Below, in pieces: positions 5,975-12,043 of a stretch of DNA of 15,008 nt. The DNA comes from Alphaproteobacteria bacterium (GTDB taxonomy: Bacteria > Pseudomonadota > Alphaproteobacteria > Micavibrionales > SZUA-601). The position numbers and the translations under genes are program-made. The notes below the pieces were generated by a model that saw only the letters and a list, made by a program, of their open reading frames with translations, made no database searches and had not been told where the DNA came from. The stretch is taken from NCBI GenBank assembly GCA_028290805.1, contig JAQGJA010000102.1:1-15008 (forward strand). The letters run 5' to 3'. Each line of letters starts with the position of its first letter. Positions within the stretch are counted from its first letter, which is position 1.

Positions 5975-6916
5975 CCCCGCATCTTTTTCACTAGTGAAAC
6001 GGTAATCGGCGATATCGTGATATAACTGATCGATCAGATACAGCGCCTTTGCCTGGAGCAGGTAATCATAGGTCACATCGAATTTGATTTTATCGATTGG
6101 CGTCGCCCGGCCATTCCTGGCTTTTGGCTGCAGCAGATAATGAAAATAATCGTAATAAGGCACATGCCATCCTGCCCGTTCGTAACAGGTCAGGATCAGT
6201 TTTTCCTCGGCATCGACGAACATATTCCACGGGGTCATATCGCCATGGATGGGCACCATATGGAGCATACAGGTTTGCCGCACCACCCAGGCACGGATGC
6301 TTTTGCCCAAAGAGTCGAAATCGCCGGTAAATACCGAAGGCAGATCCAGCGGGATAATATCGCGCGGAAATTTTTTCGTTCCAGGCCGCGACAGGAATTG
6401 TTCCGATAGATGAATGATTTTCTTTTCGACATAGTCGGTGGCATCGATGCGCCGCTTTTGCCGGATGAATTCCTGGACCAGGATGGTTTTAAAGAAATTG
6501 ACCACGGCCGTGGTGACAAAAGGACCGGCGAAATATTCCTGCACAAAACGGATCTGGTGGCTTTGATAGATCAGGTCTTCATGGCGTTTGAAAATGCGGA
6601 TGAAGTAATTTTTGTAATCTGTCTTGATGAACCCGGCATGATCCGTATCGCGGGCATCCTCTGTGCGGTATAGCAGCATTGATTGCACGGGTGAGCTGAA
6701 GCCCGATTTTATTTTTTTCCACAATTCCGCATTGGCCGGACGCGCGTTTGGCCGAAGATAAAACTGGAGACGTAACAGCAAAGAATCCAGGAATTTGGGT
6801 ACCGAAGCCTGCTTTGGACCCGTCCAGGAAAGATAAGGCAAAAAGACCCGGTAATCGCCAAAGGCCAGAAAGTTTTTCCGGCCTTTGGCATCATATAAGT
6901 CAACCGGGTCGGCCAT
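5924..6916 (-). CDS. Aminoglycoside-phosphotransferase/choline-kinase-fold protein lacking the metal-binding Asp
   Basis: A 330-residue cytoplasmic protein with no signal or membrane segment. The C-terminal half has the catalytic loop of the APH/choline-kinase fold: VPIHGDMTPWNMFVD with Asp226 and Asn231. Next comes LILTCYERAGWHVPYYDYFHY, whose spacing matches LxxFDWExA(G)xxxPxxDxFHF in active relatives. The Asp of that second motif, which holds Mg-ATP, is Cys244 here (codon TGT, two changes from an Asp codon). So this may be a pseudokinase, may use another ligand, or may be a ligand-binding protein. The N-terminal half has no recognisable glycine loop. The ATG has AGGAA 7 nt upstream. The gene overlaps the end of olsA by 51 bp tail to tail. 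Related sugar-amine kinases often sit in cell-surface polysaccharide loci, but none is seen here. Confidence 0.75.
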   Translation of the reverse strand: MADPVDLYDAKGRKNFLAFGDYRVFLPYLSWTGPKQASVPKFLDSLLLRLQFYLRPNARPANAELWKKIKSGFSSPVQSMLLYRTEDARDTDHAGFIKTDYKNYFIRIFKRHEDLIYQSHQIRFVQEYFAGPFVTTAVVNFFKTILVQEFIRQKRRIDATDYVEKKIIHLSEQFLSRPGTKKFPRDIIPLDLPSVFTGDFDSLGKSIRAWVVRQTCMLHMVPIHGDMTPWNMFVDAEEKLILTCYERAGWHVPYYDYFHYLLQPKARNGRATPIDKIKFDVTYDYLLQAKALYLIDQLYHDIADYRFTSEKDAGLRKVIEIKTRWLRELI

Positions 6917-6972
6917 TCATTCGTTCCTGTCGCGGTTAAAGCCTGTCCTCCGTTAAAGAGCGACCCCATGAA

Positions 6973-7009
6973 AGCCTTTCCGAACAGGACATCCTGATTC
7001 GGAAAGGCT
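6973..7009 (-). terminator. Long hairpin terminator after the small lipoprotein gene
   Basis: AGCCTTTCCGAA (6973-6984) pairs perfectly with TTCGGAAAGGCT (6998-7009), and CAGG/CCTG extends the stem inside with a 4-nt loop and one bulged base. It is followed on the minus strand by only TTTC, so termination may be partial. It lies 12 nt beyond the stop of the gene ending at 7022. Confidence 0.75.
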
Positions 7010-7021
7010 CGCAGGGACCGA

Positions 7022-7534
7022 TTATCTTTCTTCGTGCAGGGCTTTCATTTCGCGATCATAGCTTTCGCCGACCGGGCTCTTTGGACGGACTGAATAATTG
7101 GCAGTGTCGTCATAGATTTCCTTGGAACGGAACTCGGCTTCAGGACCAACATATTTTACACGTTTCCAGCCGCGATAGGCCATGCAGCCGTCAAAATCGT
7201 GGAATTCGGTGTGATCGACGCGAAGATCCAGGATATATTCCGGCACATCCCAATGCGGCAGGCGGGCCATGGCTTCGGTTGCTTCTTTTTGATCATACGA
7301 ACCAAGTGTCTGAAAAGTTTCAGGAACCTTGCCGCGGACATCGCTCAGCTTGCTGAGTTCGATGATTTCATGGACACATTCCGAGATATCCTGCTCCAAT
7401 GTCTGCTGGGCTTTGACACCGGTCAGATAGATGGCGGTGTTCGGGTCGCTTTTCTGCCAGTAATGGTATTCCTTGTTCGTGGAACACGAGGTCATGGCCA
7501 GAAGGGCAATGCCGAATAGTACTAATTTTTTCAT
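7022..7534 (-). CDS. Small lipoprotein of unknown function with a conserved-looking Cys pair
   Basis: A 170-residue protein starting MKKLVLFGIALLAMTSC. Cys17 is the lipidation site of a slightly unusual lipobox (MTSC, with Met at -3). The mature part is hydrophilic with no further membrane segment. Cys53 (DISECVHEI) and Cys117 (DFDGCMAYRGWKRVKYVGP) could form a disulfide in the periplasm. The short motif CMAYRGWKRV resembles small envelope proteins of alphaproteobacteria that have no assigned function. The ATG has GGAG 8 nt upstream. It lies 45 nt after the yejA-like stop on the same strand, so it could be a third gene of that transcript, and it ends at a strong hairpin. I do not recognise a named family. 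Confidence 0.8.
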   Translation of the reverse strand: MKKLVLFGIALLAMTSCSTNKEYHYWQKSDPNTAIYLTGVKAQQTLEQDISECVHEIIELSKLSDVRGKVPETFQTLGSYDQKEATEAMARLPHWDVPEYILDLRVDHTEFHDFDGCMAYRGWKRVKYVGPEAEFRSKEIYDDTANYSVRPKSPVGESYDREMKALHEER

Positions 7535-7560
7535 CTATCATTCTCCATTAATGCAATGCC

Positions 7561-7589
7561 GGATCAGTGTGCCCCGGGATCAGTGTGCC
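7561..7589. repeat. 13-bp direct repeat across the yejA-like stop codon
   Basis: GGATCAGTGTGCC occurs at 7561-7573 and again at 7577-7589, a 16-bp period. The second copy contains the last codons and stop of the minus-strand gene (read as GGCACACTGATCC). It looks like a recent short tandem duplication just after the stop. Confidence 0.7.
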
Positions 7590-9334
7590 TTTGAATCGTT
7601 ACTTATTTCTTTAGCCGATTTTAGCCCATCATACCACCAGCTTTCAACAACCGGACCATATAAAGGGGTTAAATCAGGATGTTTCAGGCCAAGGCGATAG
7701 GCAATCCGGTCATCGGGGCTGTCATATAGGGGCACGCCGATCCAGCTTTTCATGATTTCATGATCCAGCCGCCGGGCCGCATTGACCAGGTCTTCCCGCT
7801 TTTTCGCCGAGGTCAATCGGGTAATCAGCCCATCCACGACGGGCGATTTCAGCCCAGTATAATTGAAACTGCCCTGGTTATCGGCAGCAGCGCTGCCCCA
7901 ATACACGGCCTGTTCAGTGCCTGGGGAAAGCGAATTGCGCCAGAAATTAATGGTCATGTCGAAATCGAACTGGCTCATCCTGCCAATATATTGCGCCGTG
8001 TCCACGGTGCGAATGGCCACATCAATGCCGATCCGGCGCAGATTGCGGGTAAAAGCCAAGGCGATTTTCTCGTCATTGGGATCGTTCAGCAGGATTTCGA
8101 AATGCAGCTGCCGGCCGTTTTGGGACAGCATCCGCCCTTCCCGCAAGGTAAAACCGGCCTGTTTCAATAAAGCAATCGCCTGGCGCAGATTGCCGCGCAA
8201 GCCTTCCTGGCCCTTGCCTTCAGGGGGCTGGAATTTATCGACAGATTGGTCCGCCAGTTCCGAATTCATGAAAATACTGTCGATCCGCGTCTGGGTGTCC
8301 AGAAACAAATTGCGGTTCAACCAGTCGAAATCTAAAGCCAGAGCAATAGCTTTGCGCACCTCCAACCGGTCGAATGGCGCACGGCGCAGATTATAGATCA
8401 TGAATTTCGCCCGCACCGGACGGCCGTTTTTAAAGACTTCTTTTTTAACCTTGCCATTCGCAACAGCGCTGAAATGATAGTCGCGCTGCCAGACCACCGG
8501 CGACCATTCGCGGCGCAGATCGGCCTGGCCCGCGGACAAAGCCTGGAGCGCCACATTATCGTCGCGGAAGAAATCATATTGCAGCCGGTTGAAATTATAG
8601 AGGCCGCGATTGATCGGTTTGTCCTTGGCCCAATAATCTTTCACCCGCTCGAACACCACCCGCCGCCCGACATCGACGGAGGCGATTCGGTAGGGGCCGC
8701 TGGCCAATGGCGCTTCTAAAGTTGTCTTGGAAAAATCATGGTTTTGCCAGTAATGCATCGGCAGCACCGGCATCCCGGCCAGGATCATCACAGTTTCGCG
8801 GTCAAAGCCGGGGCCCAGATTGAAACGAATTGTGTGCTCGTCTTTAATAATGACTTCGCGCACCAGCTTGTAAATCCGCCGCTGGTTTGGTCGGCCATAT
8901 TGCATCAGGGTTTTATAGCTGAACTGCACATCGGTGGACGCAATCCCCTGCCCGTCATGAAACCGCGCTGCAGGGTCCAAATGAAATTCGATCCAGTCGC
9001 GCTCGGGTGGCACATCGACCGAAGCCGCCACCAACCCGTACATCGTAAAAGGCTCGTTCCAGGCGCGGACCATCAGGCTGTCATAAGTCAACAAAAGGGC
9101 TTCCTGTAAACCGGGAGTGACCCGTCCCGTAATCAGGAACGGATTGAGATTATCGAATGTCCCCGTTTCCGCGCGGCGCAAGGTTCCGCCTTTAGGTGCC
9201 TCCGGATTAACGTAGTCCAGGTTTTTAAAACCGGCGGGATAACGCGGGGTTCCATGCATGGCGATGGCATGCACCGCATCAGCCCATGCAGGAACTGCAA
9301 AAAACAGCAAGAGAAGGAGAAGAAAATATCTCAA
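7580..9334 (-). CDS. yejA: YejA-like periplasmic oligopeptide-binding protein (SBP family 5)
   Basis: A 584-residue protein. A short signal peptide (MRYFLLLLLLFFAVPAWA, likely cleaved after Ala18) sends it to the periplasm. MHGTPRYPAGF, then YVNPEAPKGGTLRR (26-54 overall), is typical of YejA, the binding protein of the yejABEF peptide and microcin C importer. Further family-5 features are FHDGQGIASTDVQFSYK, ASGPYRIASVDVGRRVVFER and a C-terminal lobe with PVVESWWYDG. Length agrees with YejA (about 600). The start is a TTG that overlaps the stop of the adenosine kinase gene as TTGA, so translation is probably coupled. No permease or ATPase gene follows, so the transporter subunits must be elsewhere if they exist. 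Its ligand cannot be told from sequence. Confidence 0.9.
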   Translation of the reverse strand: MRYFLLLLLLFFAVPAWADAVHAIAMHGTPRYPAGFKNLDYVNPEAPKGGTLRRAETGTFDNLNPFLITGRVTPGLQEALLLTYDSLMVRAWNEPFTMYGLVAASVDVPPERDWIEFHLDPAARFHDGQGIASTDVQFSYKTLMQYGRPNQRRIYKLVREVIIKDEHTIRFNLGPGFDRETVMILAGMPVLPMHYWQNHDFSKTTLEAPLASGPYRIASVDVGRRVVFERVKDYWAKDKPINRGLYNFNRLQYDFFRDDNVALQALSAGQADLRREWSPVVWQRDYHFSAVANGKVKKEVFKNGRPVRAKFMIYNLRRAPFDRLEVRKAIALALDFDWLNRNLFLDTQTRIDSIFMNSELADQSVDKFQPPEGKGQEGLRGNLRQAIALLKQAGFTLREGRMLSQNGRQLHFEILLNDPNDEKIALAFTRNLRRIGIDVAIRTVDTAQYIGRMSQFDFDMTINFWRNSLSPGTEQAVYWGSAAADNQGSFNYTGLKSPVVDGLITRLTSAKKREDLVNAARRLDHEIMKSWIGVPLYDSPDDRIAYRLGLKHPDLTPLYGPVVESWWYDGLKSAKEISNDSKAH

Positions 9335-10323
9335 TGATCTGCCAGCAACGCTTTAAGGGAATTGGCGGGCCGTGCGCCCATTTGCGCAATCACTTCGGCA
9401 GCCGCTTTGGCGCCCAGCAAACCGCATTGATAGGGATTCATATCCTGGGTAAAACCATACAGGAATCCGGCGGCGAACAAATCTCCTGCCCCGGTCGTAT
9501 CGACCAGATTGGTCACAGGCATGGCGGGAATTTCAAATTTCTTGCCATGAAATAGAACCGTTGCACCCTTTGCCCCGTGCGTAATGGCGCAGATATCGAC
9601 ATTGTCGCCGATGCGGGCGATGGCCTGTTCAACATTGTCGGTTTCATACAAGGTCATGACTTCCTGCTCATTAGCAAACAAGATATCGACATGGCCGTTG
9701 ACCAGGTTTTTGAAATCCTCGCGGTGCCGCCCGACACAGAACGGATCGGACAAGGTCAGCGATACCAGATTGCCCGAGGTATGCGCCAGTATCGATGCGG
9801 CATGAAAAGCTTCTTTCGCCAGGTCTTTGTCGAAAAGATAACCCTCGAGATAAGTGACCTTGGCATTGCGGATCTTGGCCGCATCCAAATCATCGGGGGC
9901 GATTTCCGTGCTGATGCCCAAATATGTGGCCATGGTGCGGTCGGCATCGGGGGTAACGAAACTGAGGCAGCGCGCGGTCGGTACATCCGATTCCGGGTCG
10001 GTCGATGTGGCGAAATCCACGCCCAGTTTTTCCATGTCCTTGCGGAAAAAATTGCCCTGTTCGTCATTGGCGACCTTGCCGATATAGGCGCATTTGCCAC
10101 CCAGTGAGGCGATGCCCGCGATGGTGTTGGCGCCCGATCCGCCCGATTGCTGGGTAAAGCCGGAATGCGCTTCCAACAATCGCTGCGAGGTTTCGCGATC
10201 GACCAGAGTCATCATGCCTTTGGTCAATTCATATTGAGCGAGGAAGTTTTCATCCGTCAGGGCGATCATATCGACGATGGCGTTGCCCACGGCTGTGACA
10301 TCATAATGTGTATTTTTGCTCAT
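9331..10323 (-). CDS. PfkB-family sugar kinase, adenosine kinase-like
   Basis: A 330-residue cytoplasmic ribokinase-fold enzyme. GGSGANT (61-67) is the substrate-binding region, with DMEKLGVDF and PTARCLSFVTPDADRTM following as in adenosine kinases. DTTGAGDLFAAGFLYG (275-290) is PfkB signature 2, with Asp281 the catalytic base. The N-terminus, YDVTAVGNAIVD, is typical of the adenosine kinase branch in alphaproteobacteria, so adenosine to AMP salvage is the best guess; another nucleoside or sugar is possible. The frame is open to 10392, but the ATG at 10323 has AAGGA just upstream and starts the conserved part, so I use it. It is the first gene of an operon with the peptide-binding protein and is divergent from the TetR-type gene. 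Confidence 0.9.
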   Translation of the reverse strand: MSKNTHYDVTAVGNAIVDMIALTDENFLAQYELTKGMMTLVDRETSQRLLEAHSGFTQQSGGSGANTIAGIASLGGKCAYIGKVANDEQGNFFRKDMEKLGVDFATSTDPESDVPTARCLSFVTPDADRTMATYLGISTEIAPDDLDAAKIRNAKVTYLEGYLFDKDLAKEAFHAASILAHTSGNLVSLTLSDPFCVGRHREDFKNLVNGHVDILFANEQEVMTLYETDNVEQAIARIGDNVDICAITHGAKGATVLFHGKKFEIPAMPVTNLVDTTGAGDLFAAGFLYGFTQDMNPYQCGLLGAKAAAEVIAQMGARPANSLKALLADH

Positions 10324-10375
10324 TTTATCCTTAGTTTCGTCTTTTTTGTTTTTATTATTCGACCGTTGACTTTTA

Positions 10376-10396
10376 TTGGGGCCAACCCACAATTGG
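10376..10396. promoter_or_regulatory. Candidate operator between the kinase and TetR-type genes
   Basis: TTGG (10376-10379), CCAA (10382-10385) and TTGG (10393-10396) form two overlapping imperfect dyads in the 102-nt divergent spacer. TetR proteins often bind such dyads beside their own gene. TTGACT at 10366-10371 may be a -35 box for the regulator gene, though no good -10 follows at 17 nt. This is a position-based suggestion only. Confidence 0.25.
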
Positions 10397-10425
10397 TTTC
10401 TTCCTTCTTATATAAAAGGGTTCTT

Positions 10426-11028
10426 ATGGCAGGTAAAGCGAAACAGTTAATGGATGCCGGTGAAAAGAGTTTTTCAGACGAAGCGGTCATCGCTGCCTGC
10501 TTTGCCCTTATCGCCGAAAAAGGACTGGGCAAAACCCGGCTTTCGGCTATTGCCCTGCGTCTGGCGGTGCCCCTTGGAGAAGTTTACCAGCGTTTTGCTT
10601 CCGTTGATGCCATCACGGCGGCTTTCCTGGACCGGGTCGATGCCCAGATGATGGAGAATATCGGGGCGGAATCGGACAAGCGCGACATGTATTTCGACAT
10701 GCTGATGAGCCGCTTTGACACGCTGCAGGAACACCGCGAAGGGGTTAAACGCTGGCTCCAGGATCTGCCGAAATTTCCGGGCGCTTTGGCCTTTGTCCTG
10801 CGCCGCTGGGAAAAAAGCCTTTCCCTTATGCTGGATGTCGCCATGGACTCGCCGCGTTTCCCGATCAAGAAGATCGGGCTTGCGGCTGTCTATTTCAGTT
10901 CCCTGCGCGAATGGATGAAAGACGACAGCGCTGATATGGGTAAAACCATGTCAAGTGTCGACCATAATCTGGGCCGGGCCGAGGAATTCGCCAGCAAATA
11001 TCTTGGCGGGAAACACGCCAAAGGCTAA
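10426..11028 (+). CDS. TetR-type transcriptional regulator (or COQ9-like TetR fold)
   Basis: A 200-residue protein. Residues 17-66 form a TetR N-terminal DNA-binding domain: EAVIAACFALIAEKGLGK, then RLSAIALRLAVPLGEVYQRF as the helix-turn-helix (about 35-57). The C-terminal part is all helical (DMYFDMLMSRFDTLQEHREG, SVDHNLGRAEEFASKY), as in a ligand-binding dimerisation domain. The pattern also recalls the COQ9 / TetR-like proteins of alphaproteobacteria, where the fold may bind lipids rather than DNA. The ATG at 10426 has AAAAGGG 5 nt upstream. The frame is open further back but overlaps the divergent kinase gene. It lies 98 nt before the phasin gene and could control it, the kinase operon, or itself. 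Confidence 0.8.
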   Translation: MAGKAKQLMDAGEKSFSDEAVIAACFALIAEKGLGKTRLSAIALRLAVPLGEVYQRFASVDAITAAFLDRVDAQMMENIGAESDKRDMYFDMLMSRFDTLQEHREGVKRWLQDLPKFPGALAFVLRRWEKSLSLMLDVAMDSPRFPIKKIGLAAVYFSSLREWMKDDSADMGKTMSSVDHNLGRAEEFASKYLGGKHAKG

Positions 11029-11063
11029 TGGTACTCGCTAAAGACAGGGTCTTAAATGAACTG

Positions 11064-11092
11064 TTGCAATGCACCATGAACATCTCTATAGT
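11064..11092 (+). promoter_or_regulatory. Sigma-70-type promoter of the phasin gene
   Basis: TTGCAA (11064-11069) and TATAGT (11087-11092) are separated by 17 nt. The -35 lies within GTTGCAATGCAC, a TGC-rich stretch of the general kind bound by PhaR in PHB-producing bacteria. Transcription should start near 11099, giving a leader of about 28 nt. Confidence 0.6.
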
Positions 11093-11126
11093 AGCGGCAG
11101 ATTAACAACGCTATAGGAGGATTACC

Positions 11127-11672
11127 ATGGCAACTAAATCGACAAAGACCCGTAAGGCACAGAATACAAGAACCGCTTCCGCCAACAGCACCGCTTCTAA
11201 TAATACCAGAAGCCAAACAGGATCGGCTTTCAATTTTGCGGATGTCACCAAGAATTTTGTTAATCCGACCCAATTCTGGAATTTTGGCAATAATGCCGCT
11301 TTCCAGCCCGCGAATTTCCAGTCTCTGATCGAACAGGTCATCGAAACCAGCCAGAAAAACCTTGAAGCCGTCACAGCGTGCACCCAGCTTTATGTTGAGC
11401 GCGCCAAAGAATCGATGGAAGATTACGCCGCTTTCACAACCACCATGATGCAGGAAACCGCTTCGACCGTGCAAGGCAGCCTTTCCAACACCAAGGCCGA
11501 CCCGCGCAACAAGATGGAAGAAATGGGCGAATTCGCCAAATACTGCTTGGAAAAAGCCGCCACCCAAGCCCGCAAATCCGCTGAAGGCAATATCGAAGTC
11601 GCCAACAAAATCAGCACCACCCTGAAAAAGCGCCTGACCGCCACCGTTGACGAATTGCGCGACGCTGCTTAA
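11127..11672 (+). CDS. Phasin family protein
   Basis: A 181-residue protein with no signal peptide. Residues 1-33 are a low-complexity tail of Thr, Lys, Arg, Ser and Asn. From about residue 62 the long amphipathic helices match phasins: FQSLIEQVIETSQKNLEAV, then LYVERAKESMEDYAAF and a final basic helix with ISTTLKKRLTATVDEL. Phasins coat polyhydroxyalkanoate granules; in some relatives they are general stress proteins even without granules. The ATG has AGGAGG 6 nt upstream, the strongest ribosome site in the window, so high expression is likely, from the promoter at 11064-11092. A bidirectional terminator at 11690-11718 follows the stop by 18 nt. No phaC or phaZ gene is in the window, so whether granules form is not shown. 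Confidence 0.88.
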   Translation: MATKSTKTRKAQNTRTASANSTASNNTRSQTGSAFNFADVTKNFVNPTQFWNFGNNAAFQPANFQSLIEQVIETSQKNLEAVTACTQLYVERAKESMEDYAAFTTTMMQETASTVQGSLSNTKADPRNKMEEMGEFAKYCLEKAATQARKSAEGNIEVANKISTTLKKRLTATVDELRDAA

Positions 11673-11679
11673 TTCAGCG

Positions 11680-11943
11680 TTAGTTCATTAAAAAAGCCCG
11701 CTTGATGCGGGCTTTTTTATTATTGTTCAATTGTCTGTAACAGATGAGTTTTTTGCCTATGGGATCAATCTCTACCATAGCCAGCGCTTTGAGAGGCTGC
11801 TTGGGATCATACAACTCACGCATATTTGTTTTGAATATTTCAAGATTTGGCTCGTCATCTGTCAAAAGTGCCTCTGTCATAAGCTTGTTGGCTTTAATTT
11901 TTGAGACTCTAGCCATAACAGCATCGCCGCCCTGATGGGCCAT
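11680..11943 (-). CDS. Unknown 87-residue protein whose frame runs through a terminator
   Basis: The protein is not of a family I recognise. It has no signal peptide or membrane segment, a mixed charged core (TDDEPNLEIFKTNMREL) and a basic end (NNNKKARIKRAF). The ATG has GGAGG upstream with a short 3-nt spacing; ATG 11916 (MARVSKIKANK) is an alternative. It converges on the phasin gene, whose stop is 8 nt away. The last 13 codons lie inside and beyond the hairpin at 11690-11718. On this strand the T run ends before the stop codon at 11680-11682, so the mRNA would often lack a stop. Codon use (AGA, ATA, ACA, CTT) differs from the neighbours and suggests transfer or a fast-evolving gene. An accidental open frame is possible. 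Confidence 0.55.
   Translation of the reverse strand: MAHQGGDAVMARVSKIKANKLMTEALLTDDEPNLEIFKTNMRELYDPKQPLKALAMVEIDPIGKKLICYRQLNNNKKARIKRAFLMN
11690..11718. terminator. Bidirectional terminator between the phasin and the 87-aa gene
   Basis: AAAAAAGCCCGC (11690-11701) pairs perfectly with GCGGGCTTTTTT (11707-11718) around a 5-nt loop. The A and T runs make it act on both strands. For the plus strand it ends the phasin transcript. On the minus strand it lies inside the coding sequence of the small gene. Confidence 0.92.
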
Positions 11944-11964
11944 GTCCCTCCAAAAGGTTTGTGC

Positions 11965-11984
11965 GTAAGGGCATATTCCCTTAC
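11965..11984. repeat. Perfect inverted repeat upstream of the 87-aa gene
   Basis: GTAAGGG (11965-11971) and CCCTTAC (11978-11984) are exact inverted copies around 6 nt (CATATT). The repeat begins 22 nt upstream of the ATG at 11943. It could be an operator for a dimeric regulator or a hairpin in the 5' leader. No such element precedes the other genes here. Confidence 0.65.
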
Positions 11985-12043
11985 AGGAGCCGCCATTTTG
12001 CCATCGTCGCTGGACAGGATGGTTACTTTTTCAGGGATTCCGG

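Noticed and set aside
10324..10392. N-terminal extension of the adenosine kinase
   Set aside because: It would add a Lys/Asn-rich stretch covering the divergent spacer. The ATG at 10323 has its own ribosome site and begins the conserved part.
10147..10425. N-terminal extension of the TetR-type protein
   Set aside because: It overlaps the kinase gene on the other strand and its translation has no TetR features. AAAAGGG precedes the ATG at 10426.
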